DNA of 64,000 nt from an uncultured Marinobacterium sp. (lineage in GTDB: Bacteria; Pseudomonadota; Gammaproteobacteria; Pseudomonadales; Balneatricaceae). The notes beneath the pieces are model-generated. The model was not told where the DNA came from. It did no database searches and saw nothing but the letters and a program-made list of their open reading frames with translations. The stretch is from NCBI GenBank assembly GCA_947501565.1, contig CANMWJ010000002.1, forward strand, positions 124,001 to 188,000, in the 5' to 3' direction. A program made the position numbers and the translations under genes. Numbering within the stretch: position 1 is the stretch's first letter; each line of letters starts with the position of its first letter. This document shows positions 1-7,752 of the stretch, one piece after another.

Positions 1-204
1 GGAGAGATCTTCCAGAAACGGGTTATGTTGCGACGCCTCCTGGAACAGGATGGTGGTGGAGGTCTCATACTTTTTCGGCGCAATGATGCCCACGACCAGA
101 CCAACAACCGGCATTACCAGGATCGGGATGACGATCAGGTAACGTCGACGCCATAAGGCCCAGAGGAGCGAGGCGACGTTGCGGACGATTGCGGTGCGGG
201 TCAT
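1..204 (-). CDS. Wzz/EpsF-like polysaccharide chain-length determinant (partial)
   Basis: Only the first 68 codons are inside the window; the gene runs off the left edge. The N-terminus is short and basic (MTRTAIVRN), followed by a long hydrophobic segment at about residues 17-47 and then the stretch KKYETSTTILFQEASQHNPF. That arrangement (membrane anchor, then a Y-T/S-T-I motif opening the periplasmic domain) is typical of Wzz-type co-polymerases that set EPS chain length in the inner membrane. The ATG follows AAGGATTGCCGCC and lies 11 nt after the lipoprotein stop, so the two genes share an operon. The family is fairly secure from the N-terminus; the exact subfamily cannot be told. Confidence 0.72.
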   Translation of the reverse strand, partial: MTRTAIVRNVASLLWALWRRRYLIVIPILVMPVVGLVVGIIAPKKYETSTTILFQEASQHNPFLEDLS

Positions 205-215
205 GGCGGCAATCC

Positions 216-713
216 TTACTCAGCCACCGAGATGTAGATCTCGTTGGGGATCAGGCGTGGATTAACCGTCGCCACTGCCTGATGGGTGCGGCTTTCCAGA
301 AACTCACTGATCAGCTGGCAGCGGCTGATGGCGATCGACATCGCGGTCAGCTTGCTGTTGTCAGAGGCGGGGGAACACTGCACGTTGATCTGGCGTGCGT
401 TGTGGCTGTTGGCGAAGCCGTTGAGTTGCTGCTGATGGTCGCTGGACAGCTTGGTGCGGCCGTCTTCGAAGCGCAGGGTCAGATTCTGCATCGGAACCTG
501 CGCACCTGACTGTCCGCGCGCCTGAGCCAGCAGATCGTCAACGCTGATTGGCCCGTTGGTGATCGTACCGTTGGTGATCGTACCGTTGGTGATCGTACCG
601 TTGGTGATCGGGGCGATCTCAGGCGTGCCGACCGAACCGCGCAGGGTATTACAGCCCGAAAGCAGGGAGATGCTGATCAGGGCGATGCTGAATGTGCGAA
701 TGTGGCGCTTCAT
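216..713 (-). CDS. OmpA-fold-like EPS-operon lipoprotein with tandem-repeat linker
   Basis: A 165-residue exported lipoprotein. A signal peptide ends in the lipobox LLSGC, with the lipidated cysteine at residue 21. Next comes a low-complexity linker in which the five residues TNGTI are repeated, encoded by a 15-bp tandem DNA repeat. The C-terminal ~90 residues (LRFEDGRTKLSS onward, then NPRLIPNEIYISV) have the spacing of an OmpA/MotB-like domain, but similarity is weak and I offer it as inference. The gene is the first of the operon whose next gene is the Wzz-like protein, so a periplasmic or outer-membrane role in EPS export is likely. The sigma-54 type promoter lies about 30-50 nt upstream. 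Confidence 0.7.
   Translation of the reverse strand: MKRHIRTFSIALISISLLSGCNTLRGSVGTPEIAPITNGTITNGTITNGTITNGPISVDDLLAQARGQSGAQVPMQNLTLRFEDGRTKLSSDHQQQLNGFANSHNARQINVQCSPASDNSKLTAMSIAISRCQLISEFLESRTHQAVATVNPRLIPNEIYISVAE
553..609 (-). repeat. 15-bp in-frame tandem repeat (VNTR) in lipoprotein linker
   Basis: The unit CCGTTGGTGATCGTA occurs three times perfectly and a fourth time with a changed end. Because the period is 15 bp, copy-number change keeps the frame and only adds or removes five-residue blocks (TNGTI) between the lipid anchor and the folded domain. Confidence 0.93.
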
Positions 714-751
714 GATGTCAGACTCGTTCTGATTGGTGTTACCTCTGTAAT

Positions 752-768
752 CGCAATTTACGGACCAG
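752..768 (-). promoter_or_regulatory. Sigma-54 type promoter of lipoprotein-wzz operon
   Basis: On the minus strand the sequence is TGGTCCG-TAAA-TTGCG. It has the GG at -24 and GC at -12 with the standard 10-bp offset, and two mismatches to TGGCACG. The predicted start near 742 leaves about 28 nt of leader before the ATG at 713. Confidence 0.6.
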
Positions 769-940
769 CAGCGTTCTTAATTTGCGATCAAATGACATGT
801 GCGTTTTTAACTTGCTGAAATTAAAGGGATTAATTGGACGGTTCAGAGCGATTGGTTTAAGCGTCTGAGGCGTGTGCGCGGATCGTGGAGAACAAAACTG
901 CGTGCAAACAGCGGGAAATAAGGTGTTTTTCGCAATAGGT

Positions 941-955
941 GTCGCATTTTGCGAA
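941..955. promoter_or_regulatory. EPS-regulon palindrome (candidate enhancer site), copy 1
   Basis: GTCGCATTTTGCGAA, 14 of 15 matches to the palindrome TTCGCATTTTGCGAA found again at 16642-16656 and 20577-20591. It lies about 175 bp upstream of the sigma-54 element of the lipoprotein-wzz operon. The divergent M50 gene starts 58 bp away on the other side and could also be affected. Confidence 0.6.
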
Positions 956-1012
956 TGCACTTTGCGTTACTGCGTTGAAGGTTGTGTTGCGCTGCTGGGG
1001 GAATCAGCGATA

Positions 1013-2128
1013 ATGCCGCTTTTTTCACCGCAGCAGGAAAACGCTTTGCAGTTATTACGCATCGATTTTTTGGGACGCGAGTTGCGTCTGGAAGGCTCCA
1101 TGGCCGGTTGGCAGGCGCTGTACTGGGACAATCAGCTGGTCTCGCAACACAGCGCCAGCGCAGACCCCAGTGTGACACCGGTGCACCAGTTTACGCTGCA
1201 GAGCGGTGAGCAGCTGATCGAATGCCGTTTGCATATCGAACTGGAGTGGCAGCCATTTAATCTGGGCTATCAGCTCTTTATCAACGATGAGCTGGTGGGT
1301 GAAAGTCGTCTGAATGAGAAGGATATCGAGCAGCAGGAGGTGGTGAACCGCCCGAAAGCGCCGAACAAGATCAGTCTGATCGGTATGGGTTCACTGGCGC
1401 TGAAGCTGTTCAAAAGCGCCAAGGTGATCAAGGTGCTGTTTGTGGCGGGCAGTCTGGCGGCCTACACCTGGCTGTTCTCGCTGCAGTTCGCCATCGCACT
1501 GATCCTCTGCCTGGTGTTCCACGAATACGGGCACGTTCGGGCGATGAAATCCTTCGGCCTGAAAACCAAAGGGATCTACCTGATCCCCTTTGTCGGTGGT
1601 CTGGCCCTGTCGGACGATAAGATCAACACCCGCTGGCAGGATGTCTATATCTCCATCATGGGGCCGTTTTATGGCCTTGTCCTGTCGCTGGCCTGTCTGG
1701 CGGTGTATTGGCTGACCGGTATGGAGCTGTTCGCCGGACTGGCGGTGTTTAACGCCTTGCTCAACCTGTTCAATATGCTGCCGGTGCTGCCGCTGGATGG
1801 CGGTCACATCCTGAAAAGTATCGCCTTTTCGGTGAACTCGGTGGCCGGGCTGGTGGTGTGTATTCTGGGTGCGATATTGGGTGTTCTTGTCAGCTATACC
1901 TTCGGCATGGCGCTGCTCGGCTTTCTGCTGGCGATCGGTAGCGTCGAGATCCTGTTTGAGTGGAAGCGCCGTCACTACAGCGACCTGCTGCCGCTGGACC
2001 GCTACGGTCAGATCGTTTCAGGGCTCTGGTATAGCCTGACGGTGGGTGGTTTGTGCGCGGTGATCTGGCTGGTGGGCCAGACCGAAAACGAAGCCTTGTC
2101 GTTGCCGCTGCGTATTCTGGCAAGTTAA
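1013..2128 (+). CDS. M50 (site-2 protease-like) membrane metalloprotease
   Basis: A 371-residue intramembrane zinc protease of the S2P/M50 type. The metal-binding motif HEYGH is at residues 170-174 inside a hydrophobic segment, and the third-ligand motif LDGG is at 261-264 (LPVLPLDGGHILK). About 140 soluble residues precede the membrane part, and several further hydrophobic segments follow. The start at 1013 was chosen because it follows GGGGGA with suitable spacing; the reading frame is open further upstream to 872 but that part has no family-like sequence. Such enzymes cut transmembrane regulators or release peptides; the substrate here is unknown. It is divergent from the EPS operon. Confidence 0.85.
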   Translation: MPLFSPQQENALQLLRIDFLGRELRLEGSMAGWQALYWDNQLVSQHSASADPSVTPVHQFTLQSGEQLIECRLHIELEWQPFNLGYQLFINDELVGESRLNEKDIEQQEVVNRPKAPNKISLIGMGSLALKLFKSAKVIKVLFVAGSLAAYTWLFSLQFAIALILCLVFHEYGHVRAMKSFGLKTKGIYLIPFVGGLALSDDKINTRWQDVYISIMGPFYGLVLSLACLAVYWLTGMELFAGLAVFNALLNLFNMLPVLPLDGGHILKSIAFSVNSVAGLVVCILGAILGVLVSYTFGMALLGFLLAIGSVEILFEWKRRHYSDLLPLDRYGQIVSGLWYSLTVGGLCAVIWLVGQTENEALSLPLRILAS

Positions 2129-2186
2129 ATCCTGTATAGCGCAGGTGCTCTACGGCCCATTACAGCCCCTGCGCTAAAACCGCTGC

Positions 2187-2678
2187 TTACTTGTCAGACG
2201 GTGTTTTGCCCCACGGAGAGGGATTGCGCTGCTGGTGCTGCAGGCCGGTGAGGAAGTTACGCAGGATCTGATCCTTACACTCCCGATAGTTCTTGTGGCC
2301 CGGTTTGCGGAAGAAGGCACTCAGCTCGTGTTTGCTCATCTCCAGTTTCGCCAGCGCCATAATATCCAGAATCTCCTCCGACTCCAGGTTCATCGCGATC
2401 TTCAGCTTACGCAGGATGATGTTGTTATTGAGACGGCTTTCCGGCTCCGGCGCTGGGCCTTCGCGCTTGCCACGCTTATCGCTGATCAGACCGTTCAGAA
2501 AGATCGCCATCTCCCGATCGCTACAGCGCTGATAATCTGGATCGTCATCCTTCTTTAGCCAGGCGCTGATCTGCGCGCGGGTCACCTGATGGTCCGCGAG
2601 GCGGAACAGGGCGATCATCTTGGAATCGTTAAAATCGAAGGTGTAGCGTAAACGGCGCAGGATATCGTTGTTAGTCAC
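2187..2678 (-). CDS. yehS: YehS-like DUF1456 protein
   Basis: A 163-residue cytoplasmic protein built from two related halves, each beginning NND/NNNI-ILRRLR-like and ending in a cysteine-bearing helix (YQRCSDREMAIFLNGL and YRECKDQILRNFLTGL). This tandem layout is the signature of the DUF1456/YehS family, whose molecular role is not established. The start codon is GTG with only a weak ribosome site. The gene stands alone, convergent with the M50 gene and divergent from the helicase gene. Confidence 0.88.
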   Translation of the reverse strand: MTNNDILRRLRYTFDFNDSKMIALFRLADHQVTRAQISAWLKKDDDPDYQRCSDREMAIFLNGLISDKRGKREGPAPEPESRLNNNIILRKLKIAMNLESEEILDIMALAKLEMSKHELSAFFRKPGHKNYRECKDQILRNFLTGLQHQQRNPSPWGKTPSDK

Positions 2679-2866
2679 AGAACAGCTCGGTTTTTGGGAG
2701 TGGGGATGCCTGCCTATGCCGTGCCTATGCGCAGTCGGGCAGTGCAGGGGACTCTAACAGATCGCGCGGCGAACATCAGAACTCTTTTATCTGTTCGTCC
2801 TGTCTGAACCAGTCATTTCCGAAACCTGTTACACTGCGCGCAAATTTCACCAAGAGCGATGTTGTT

Positions 2867-4126
2867 ATGGGTTTTGCGTCATTAGGTCTGGACCAGATGT
2901 TGTTGGATGCGGTTGCTGCGCAGGGGTATGAAACACCCACACCGATCCAGGCTGCGGCCATTCCCGCCATCCTCGAACGGCAGGATGTAATGGCAGGCGC
3001 CCAGACCGGTACCGGCAAAACGGCGGCGTTTACGTTACCGATCCTGCAACACCTGATGGCCGCGCCTAAAGCGCAATCCGATGAGAAAACACCGGTGCGT
3101 GCGCTGATCCTGACGCCAACCCGTGAACTGGCCCAGCAGGTATACGCCAGCGTGCAGGCTTACGGCAAGGGCAGTGGGCTGCGTTCGGTATTGGTGTATG
3201 GCGGCGCCAGCACCAACGCCCAGATCGAGCAGTTGAAGGGCGGCGCGGATATCGTCGTTGCAACGCCCGGTCGCCTGATCGATCTGATGTACAAACGCGC
3301 GGTCGATCTGCGCCAGGTCGAATATATGGTGTTCGACGAGGCGGACCGGATGCTGGATATGGGCTTTATGGATGAGCTCCAGCGCATCCTAAAAGTCCTG
3401 CCCGCTGAGCGCCAGACGTTGCTGTTTTCTGCGACCTTCGATGACGAGATCTTCAAGCTCAGCAAAACCCTACTTAACTCACCGAAACTGATCGAAGTAG
3501 ACGCACGCAATACCGCTGCGATTCAGGTGGAGCAGCGCGTGTATGCCGTGGATGCGGAGCGTAAGCGGGAATTGATCTCCTACCTGATCGGTTCGCAGAA
3601 CTGGCAGCAGGTGCTGATCTTTACCCGCACCAAGCTTGGCGCTGATGCCCTCGCTAAAGAGCTGAACAAGGATGGCCTGAAAACCGAGGCGATCCACGGC
3701 GACAAAACCCAGGGTGCCCGTGACCGTGCGCTGGAATCCTTCCGTGAAGGGGAAACGCGGGTGCTGGTCGCCACCGACCTTGCCGCACGTGGCCTGGATA
3801 TCCAGCAGCTGAAATACGTGGTGAATTTCGAGTTGCCGTTTAAGGCGGAGGACTACATCCACCGGATCGGACGTACCGGTCGGGCAGGGGGCTCAGGGCT
3901 GGCGATCACGCTGATGAGCGAGGAAGAGAACTACCTGCTGGAGGCAGTGGAGGAGAAACTGGAAACCCGACTGCCGCAACAGTGGATGCAGGGGTTCGAA
4001 CCAGACCTTACTCGCGAAGTGAAGAAACCACCGCGCCGCAGCAGCCGGGGTGCGCAGAAGAAACGTGCGCGGGATCGCGCGCTCGGAAAAAGCGGGTCCG
4101 GCAAAAAAGCTAACCGCCGCCGTTAA
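2867..4126 (+). CDS. rhlE: DEAD-box RNA helicase, RhlE type
   Basis: A 419-residue ATP-dependent RNA helicase. Motifs in order: Q motif (PTPIQ), Walker A AQTGTGKT at 45-52, PTRELA, GG, TPGR, DEAD at 157-160, SAT, then the second RecA domain with ARGLD and HRIGRTGRAG. The N-terminus (GFASLGLDQMLLDAV) and the short basic tail rich in R/K/S/G match RhlE rather than SrmB, DeaD or RhlB. RhlE acts in ribosome assembly and RNA turnover. A strong hairpin terminator follows directly. The gene is monocistronic. Confidence 0.9.
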   Translation: MGFASLGLDQMLLDAVAAQGYETPTPIQAAAIPAILERQDVMAGAQTGTGKTAAFTLPILQHLMAAPKAQSDEKTPVRALILTPTRELAQQVYASVQAYGKGSGLRSVLVYGGASTNAQIEQLKGGADIVVATPGRLIDLMYKRAVDLRQVEYMVFDEADRMLDMGFMDELQRILKVLPAERQTLLFSATFDDEIFKLSKTLLNSPKLIEVDARNTAAIQVEQRVYAVDAERKRELISYLIGSQNWQQVLIFTRTKLGADALAKELNKDGLKTEAIHGDKTQGARDRALESFREGETRVLVATDLAARGLDIQQLKYVVNFELPFKAEDYIHRIGRTGRAGGSGLAITLMSEEENYLLEAVEEKLETRLPQQWMQGFEPDLTREVKKPPRRSSRGAQKKRARDRALGKSGSGKKANRRR

Positions 4127-4150
4127 GCCACAGTCTGAGCCGAACAACGA

Positions 4151-4187
4151 ACGCCCGCACTGCCATCCGCGTAGCGCGGGCGTTTTT
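4151..4187 (+). terminator. Rho-independent terminator of rhlE
   Basis: ACGCCCGC pairs with GCGGGCGT around a 16-nt loop and is followed by TTTTT. Confidence 0.85.
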
Positions 4188-4204
4188 GATTCTGCGTATC
4201 GGTA

Positions 4205-4219
4205 CAGTTCGCTGAACTG
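4205..4219. repeat. Short perfect hairpin at the island edge
   Basis: CAGTTC-GCT-GAACTG lies between the rhlE terminator and the first gene of the AT-rich island. No T-run follows. It may mark the outer edge of the cassette-like island; the rest of 4188-4351 shows nothing I can name. Confidence 0.4.
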
Positions 4220-4351
4220 TAATGATTTAGGTGTGAGCTGTTAGCGGTTGTAAGGTCACATCAATGCTAGAGTTTTCCGCTTGGGACTCTGAACGGTCAT
4301 TAACGCTAATCCCCCAAGCAGCTGCGCAGGATCCTTCGGATGGCTTTCTGG

Positions 4352-4765
4352 TTATTTGTTTTTCCATCCCTTGATACCAAATGATGTAAGGTACAGTCCT
4401 GCCATAATCCATAGGGCCGAAGGAATTAACGGGTGTAAATACTCGCCTAAAAAATTATTAAGCCCAGCTGCTAAAGCAGTTCTAGAGCTCAGGCTGGTTA
4501 GGATGTAATCACCTGTAAAGCCAGAGTGCCCACCCCAAAGGATCAATCCAACACCTATTTGAACTACTAATACTCGACCGACTTTCTCGCTGGATTCTTT
4601 TTTCTTTCCCCAATACTTAAAACAAAAACCGATAAATATTGTTACTAACGCAAGGTCGAAGTAAAGAACTGTGAGCCAGGTCAGAGGATCTTCTTCCGCA
4701 GGCAATGCTACAAAACTTAGCAAATAAATTACTAAAGCAATAAAGCCTAAGATTATGTATCGCAT
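4352..4765 (-). CDS. Small membrane protein of unknown function (cassette gene)
   Basis: 137 residues with about four hydrophobic segments: residues 1-22, 28-48, 64-82 and 110-130, with a charged loop (KYWGKKKESSEKVGR) between the second and third. I do not recognise the family. Base composition is AT-rich compared with the flanking helicase and GNAT genes, and the gene lies in the same orientation as the HNH gene and the next upstream gene. The ATG lies at the end of a degenerate attC-like structure. These points suggest a mobile gene cassette. Function unknown. Confidence 0.6.
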   Translation of the reverse strand: MRYIILGFIALVIYLLSFVALPAEEDPLTWLTVLYFDLALVTIFIGFCFKYWGKKKESSEKVGRVLVVQIGVGLILWGGHSGFTGDYILTSLSSRTALAAGLNNFLGEYLHPLIPSALWIMAGLYLTSFGIKGWKNK

Positions 4766-4846
4766 ATGTTCATATAATGCTTCGATAATTGGACGCGCAT
4801 TAGCGCGTCCTGCGCCGAAGGCGCGAAGTTGATTGATTTGTTAGCG
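4762..4846 (-). repeat. Degenerate attC-like site
   Basis: Read on the minus strand, it begins CGCTAACAA, overlapping the stop codon of the HNH gene as R-box sites of cassettes often do. It holds two perfect inner palindromes (GCGCC-TTC-GGCGC and GGACGCGC-TAAT-GCGCGTCC) and outer arms CTTCG/CGAAG. The opposite simple site is poor, so this is weaker than the site at 5718-5827. Confidence 0.4.
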
Positions 4847-5704
4847 ACCGGGTTCACGCACCAGCCTATAGATTTTGTTGACCGCTTCGTCCCTGAGCTC
4901 CAATTTGTTTTGGCCGTGATGCATGCGTCTGTGACAATTTGGACACAATGCAACAGCATTCGAGGTCCTGTCACTGCCGCCTTCTGCCAAGGGCGTAACA
5001 TGGTGTACTTCCAAATAAGGCTGACCATCTTCTTTTAAGAACGGTGCTGAGCATTCACAAAACTCACAGCGCCCGTCAGCCTGCTGAAGAACCCAAGCTT
5101 TAACCGATGGATCTCGTATATATGCTGCGCTCGAAATTGTTGTACTGGTTGGTTTTGAACGACCTGCTGGCGCTTCTAGTTTGGTCGCTATTAAGGCAGC
5201 AGCACGCTGTTCTAGTTCTGCTTGATCAGCGGTGGGCTCCACTAGACGCTGCTTCAGTTGACCTGGACTACACTTGTCCATTGCGATTTGAAGCCAATCT
5301 TCCGATGCAACTGAGGGGCTGTGCACCAATATACGTTTTGTTCGATTGCCCCCCTTGGAGTTTGGGTCCACCTTAAGTAGAGCTTGCTGTGCTCCAATTG
5401 CAGTTCGAAGTTCTTCTGCCTCCCCGGCTACGAGTGACAAGTTCACTTGACCATTAATTTTTATCGCTCGATCAGAAAACTCTGGAAACGCCTTAACTAA
5501 ATCACGAGAAATGACATTGACGGAAATGAAAGGACATCCCGCGGCTTGGAGGCGATCTAATAGGAGATCAAACGCTTTGTTGTAATCTGCGTTCCTGGTA
5601 GAAGGCCCCCAAGACTCCAAAATCAATCCCGGAACTGATTGAAACTCACCTACTGAGTAAGTGGCATTGAGCTGACGCCCATCGCTTGCAACTACGTTTT
5701 TCAT
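4841..5704 (-). CDS. HNH nuclease with unrecognised N-terminal domain
   Basis: 287 residues. The C-terminal ~75 residues are an HNH fold: GRCEFC, then YLEVHHVTPLAEGGSD, then ALCPNCHRRMHHG, giving two CxxC zinc pairs and the HH...N...H catalytic set. The N-terminal ~150 residues (conserved-looking pieces ILESWGPSTRNADYNKAFDLL and GGNRTKRILVHSP) form a separate domain I cannot name; other HNH proteins of this layout carry modified-DNA recognition domains there, so a type IV-like restriction role is inference only. The ATG lies 13 nt after an attC-like site and the stop codon is inside the next one, as expected for an integron gene cassette. Confidence 0.82.
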   Translation of the reverse strand: MKNVVASDGRQLNATYSVGEFQSVPGLILESWGPSTRNADYNKAFDLLLDRLQAAGCPFISVNVISRDLVKAFPEFSDRAIKINGQVNLSLVAGEAEELRTAIGAQQALLKVDPNSKGGNRTKRILVHSPSVASEDWLQIAMDKCSPGQLKQRLVEPTADQAELEQRAAALIATKLEAPAGRSKPTSTTISSAAYIRDPSVKAWVLQQADGRCEFCECSAPFLKEDGQPYLEVHHVTPLAEGGSDRTSNAVALCPNCHRRMHHGQNKLELRDEAVNKIYRLVREPGR

Positions 5705-5717
5705 TAGAAACTCTATA

Positions 5718-5827
5718 GGCAGCTAACACCCCAATATGGGGCTGATGATGCTTGGCTAAACTGTGTAACGAAGTGGAACTGAGTCAAGTGATAGCAGTCC
5801 AGTCACTTAATTGGCTTGTTATATGCC
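5718..5827 (-). repeat. Integron attC-like recombination site
   Basis: Outer boxes GGCAGCTAAC (5718-5727) and GTTATATGCC (5818-5827) are imperfect inverted repeats containing the AAC/GTT core. Inside them, after equal 3-nt spacers, CCAAT (5731-5735) pairs with ATTGG (5810-5814). This R-spacer-L...L-spacer-R plan in 110 bp is that of an attC site. It begins 8 nt after the end of one gene and ends 13 nt before the next, both on the minus strand. No integrase gene is in the window. Confidence 0.65.
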
Positions 5828-5834
5828 TTTGATG

Positions 5835-6224
5835 CTAAAAGTGCTTACAAAAACCATAAAACACCCAAGAGTTACTAAGGTATACAAACGGCTTTTTGTG
5901 TGAATCTACAAACTCTTCTATGACTAATGTATAAACATTAGTTGTTACATTATTCTTCATAACACTTATGGCCTTATACGAGTTCTCCACAGAGCCATAA
6001 TCAATTACCTGTGGCTCGGAAAGGTACTTGTTCTTTATAGGTCCTGATATGTCACCTGTCTGTCGGTTTACCGTAAACAATTTGCCGATAACCGATTTGT
6101 CCCCAATTTCCTCTAAATATCCGTTTTCATTTGGAGCAGAAGCATTTGTAATTGTGGATTTATAATCCTGCCCCGCATAAGTATTTATTGAAAACAAAAC
6201 TAAAATTGAAAAAATATACTTCAT
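5835..6224 (-). CDS. Exported protein of unknown function (cassette gene)
   Basis: 129 residues beginning MKYIFSILVLFSINTYA, a clear Sec signal peptide likely cut after INTYA. The ATG at 6224 follows AGGAATCT; an in-frame upstream start would place the signal internally. The mature part is small and polar with no motif I know. The gene is strongly AT-rich, unlike its right-hand neighbours, and is followed within 8 nt by the best attC-like site, so it reads as a captured cassette. Function unknown. Confidence 0.65.
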   Translation of the reverse strand: MKYIFSILVLFSINTYAGQDYKSTITNASAPNENGYLEEIGDKSVIGKLFTVNRQTGDISGPIKNKYLSEPQVIDYGSVENSYKAISVMKNNVTTNVYTLVIEEFVDSHKKPFVYLSNSWVFYGFCKHF

Positions 6225-6306
6225 AGATTCCTGGACATGTAACAATTTAATAGTCGGCCCGTGCAAGCTTTACTACCTCGCAAGGCTCTATATTCCTTAT
6301 CCAAGG

Positions 6307-6642
6307 ATGGGGAAATTTCATGTACCGAAGAACACGGAAGTATCAGGATCAAGTCGATCGCATAGCGAGAGCACGGGCGGTAAAGAAAGGAAAAGACGTG
6401 AGGAGCGTGGTCATCATCCTGATACATATCCGCCTGAACTGCCTGCACTTCGCAGGGTGATCGAGATCACAGACTTTGATTCGGGTACTCCGGTTACCCA
6501 CCGCCTTGCACTATATCGTACCTCGCGGATCGATTGCTACAGCGTCTGGATCGACAGCGCGCTTTGGATCGGGCGTGATGGCTGGCGCCGTATCCTGGAA
6601 GGACTACAAAAAGCGCTGCCCCGGCGTAGGCTGGATGCATAA
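6307..6642 (+). CDS. Small conserved-type protein (function unknown)
   Basis: Up to 111 residues. The C-terminal half (RVIEITDFDSGTPVTHR, then RIDCYSVWIDS, then GRDGWRRILEGLQKALPR) has the regular look of a compact beta domain with a closing basic helix and resembles short proteins I have seen in pseudomonads, but I cannot give a family number. The N-terminal ~45 residues are charged and low-complexity, so the true start is uncertain; no good ribosome site precedes the ATG at 6307. GC content returns to the chromosomal level here, so it probably lies outside the cassette island. Confidence 0.5.
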   Translation: MGKFHVPKNTEVSGSSRSHSESTGGKERKRREERGHHPDTYPPELPALRRVIEITDFDSGTPVTHRLALYRTSRIDCYSVWIDSALWIGRDGWRRILEGLQKALPRRRLDA

Positions 6643-6770
6643 ATGCCGACGCTGTGCCGAAAGTGAACGTTGCCCGTAATATCAAATCCTACCTTTTAAG
6701 TTGATAAGCGCATAAGGATTACGTTTTACCTTTAGCGTTGGCCATACTCAAACCAATGCGGAGGCTTGTC

Positions 6771-7223
6771 ATGATTAAACGTACGTTCCTTATCCTTTCC
6801 AGTCTGCTCGTCGCGCTGCCGGTCTGGGCCGCCGACGGGATGGTGAACCATCGCAGCGTGTTTACCGCTTCGATAACGTCAGACCGTTTTGAACGAGTAC
6901 TAAGCCAAAAGGACATGACGGTATACGGTCGTATCCTGCATTCCGCTGCGGCAAAACGCGTAGGTGTCGAGTTGCGTCACTCGGAACTCTTTATCTTCGG
7001 AAATCCCAAAGTGGGCAGTCCCTTGATGAAATGTCAGCAGAGTGCGGCGCTGGATCTGCCTCAGAAGGTATTGATCTGGCAGGATGAGACGGGTGTTGTC
7101 TGGCTCTCATATAACGATCCCGGTTACCTGAAACAGCGCCATCGGGTCGAGGGCTGCGATGCGGTAGTCGATAAGGTAAAAAATGCGCTGGAGGCTATGG
7201 CCAAAGCGGCAACGCAGCCCTAA
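6771..7223 (+). CDS. Periplasmic DUF302 protein
   Basis: 150 residues. A signal peptide (MIKRTFLILSSLLVALPVWA) precedes a DUF302 domain, recognised from the run AAAKRVGVELRHSELFIFGN and the later LIWQDETGVVWLSYNDPGYL, with the typical SPLMKC cysteine between. The start at 6771 has GGAGG six bases upstream; two in-frame upstream ATGs lack a site and would bury the signal. DUF302 proteins are small alpha/beta proteins of unclear function. The gene is probably transcribed alone; the GNAT gene follows after 90 bp with its own strong ribosome site. Confidence 0.83.
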   Translation: MIKRTFLILSSLLVALPVWAADGMVNHRSVFTASITSDRFERVLSQKDMTVYGRILHSAAAKRVGVELRHSELFIFGNPKVGSPLMKCQQSAALDLPQKVLIWQDETGVVWLSYNDPGYLKQRHRVEGCDAVVDKVKNALEAMAKAATQP

Positions 7224-7313
7224 AGTAAGGCGCTTTTCCGGACCTGAGGTCCGACATCTCTATTCGCCTTTTCCCGTTAGCGAAAAGGTACCGTAGCAAG
7301 GAGTTATACGGGT

Positions 7314-7721
7314 ATGCAGTTAGACGTTGCCATCAACAGTGCCATTGACGAAGCCGAAGTGATCAATCTGTATCGAGCCAACGGTTGGTCTTCCGCAGAT
7401 AAACCGAAAGAGCTGATGGCTGCGCTGCGTAACTCCCATACCCTGGTGACGGCACGTGTCTCTGGCAAGCTGGTGGGTATCGGCAACGCAATCTCCGATG
7501 GTCATCTGGTGGTGTACTACCCGCATATGCTGGTGCTGCCAGAATGTCAGGGGCAGGGCCTCGGGCGCAAGATGATGGAAGCGATGCAGGAACGTTATCA
7601 GGGTTTTCATCAGCAGATGCTCACCGCCGATGGCGACGCGATCCAGTTTTATGAATCCATCGGGTTTGAACGGGCGGGCAAAACCGCACCGATGTGGATC
7701 TATGCGGGAACGGAGCATTGA
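7314..7721 (+). CDS. GNAT family N-acetyltransferase
   Basis: 135 residues, the normal length of a single GNAT domain. The acetyl-CoA-binding motif A is visible as MLVLPECQGQGLGRKMMEAM (Q-x-x-G-x-G/A type), followed by the beta strand with QMLTADGDAIQFYESIGFERA (motif B). The substrate cannot be read from sequence; ISDGHLVVYYPHM before motif A suggests a small-molecule or peptide-amine acceptor. AAGGAG lies about 10 nt before the ATG. It is followed by the long repeat block rather than by another gene. Confidence 0.85.
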   Translation: MQLDVAINSAIDEAEVINLYRANGWSSADKPKELMAALRNSHTLVTARVSGKLVGIGNAISDGHLVVYYPHMLVLPECQGQGLGRKMMEAMQERYQGFHQQMLTADGDAIQFYESIGFERAGKTAPMWIYAGTEH

Positions 7722-7752
7722 TCGGCGGGTGCTATCTTTTTTGTTGGCGGTG

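Noticed and set aside
872-1012. N-terminal extension of the M50 protease
   Set aside because: Open frame, but it covers the EPS palindrome and lacks membrane or domain character; the start at 1013 has a ribosome site.
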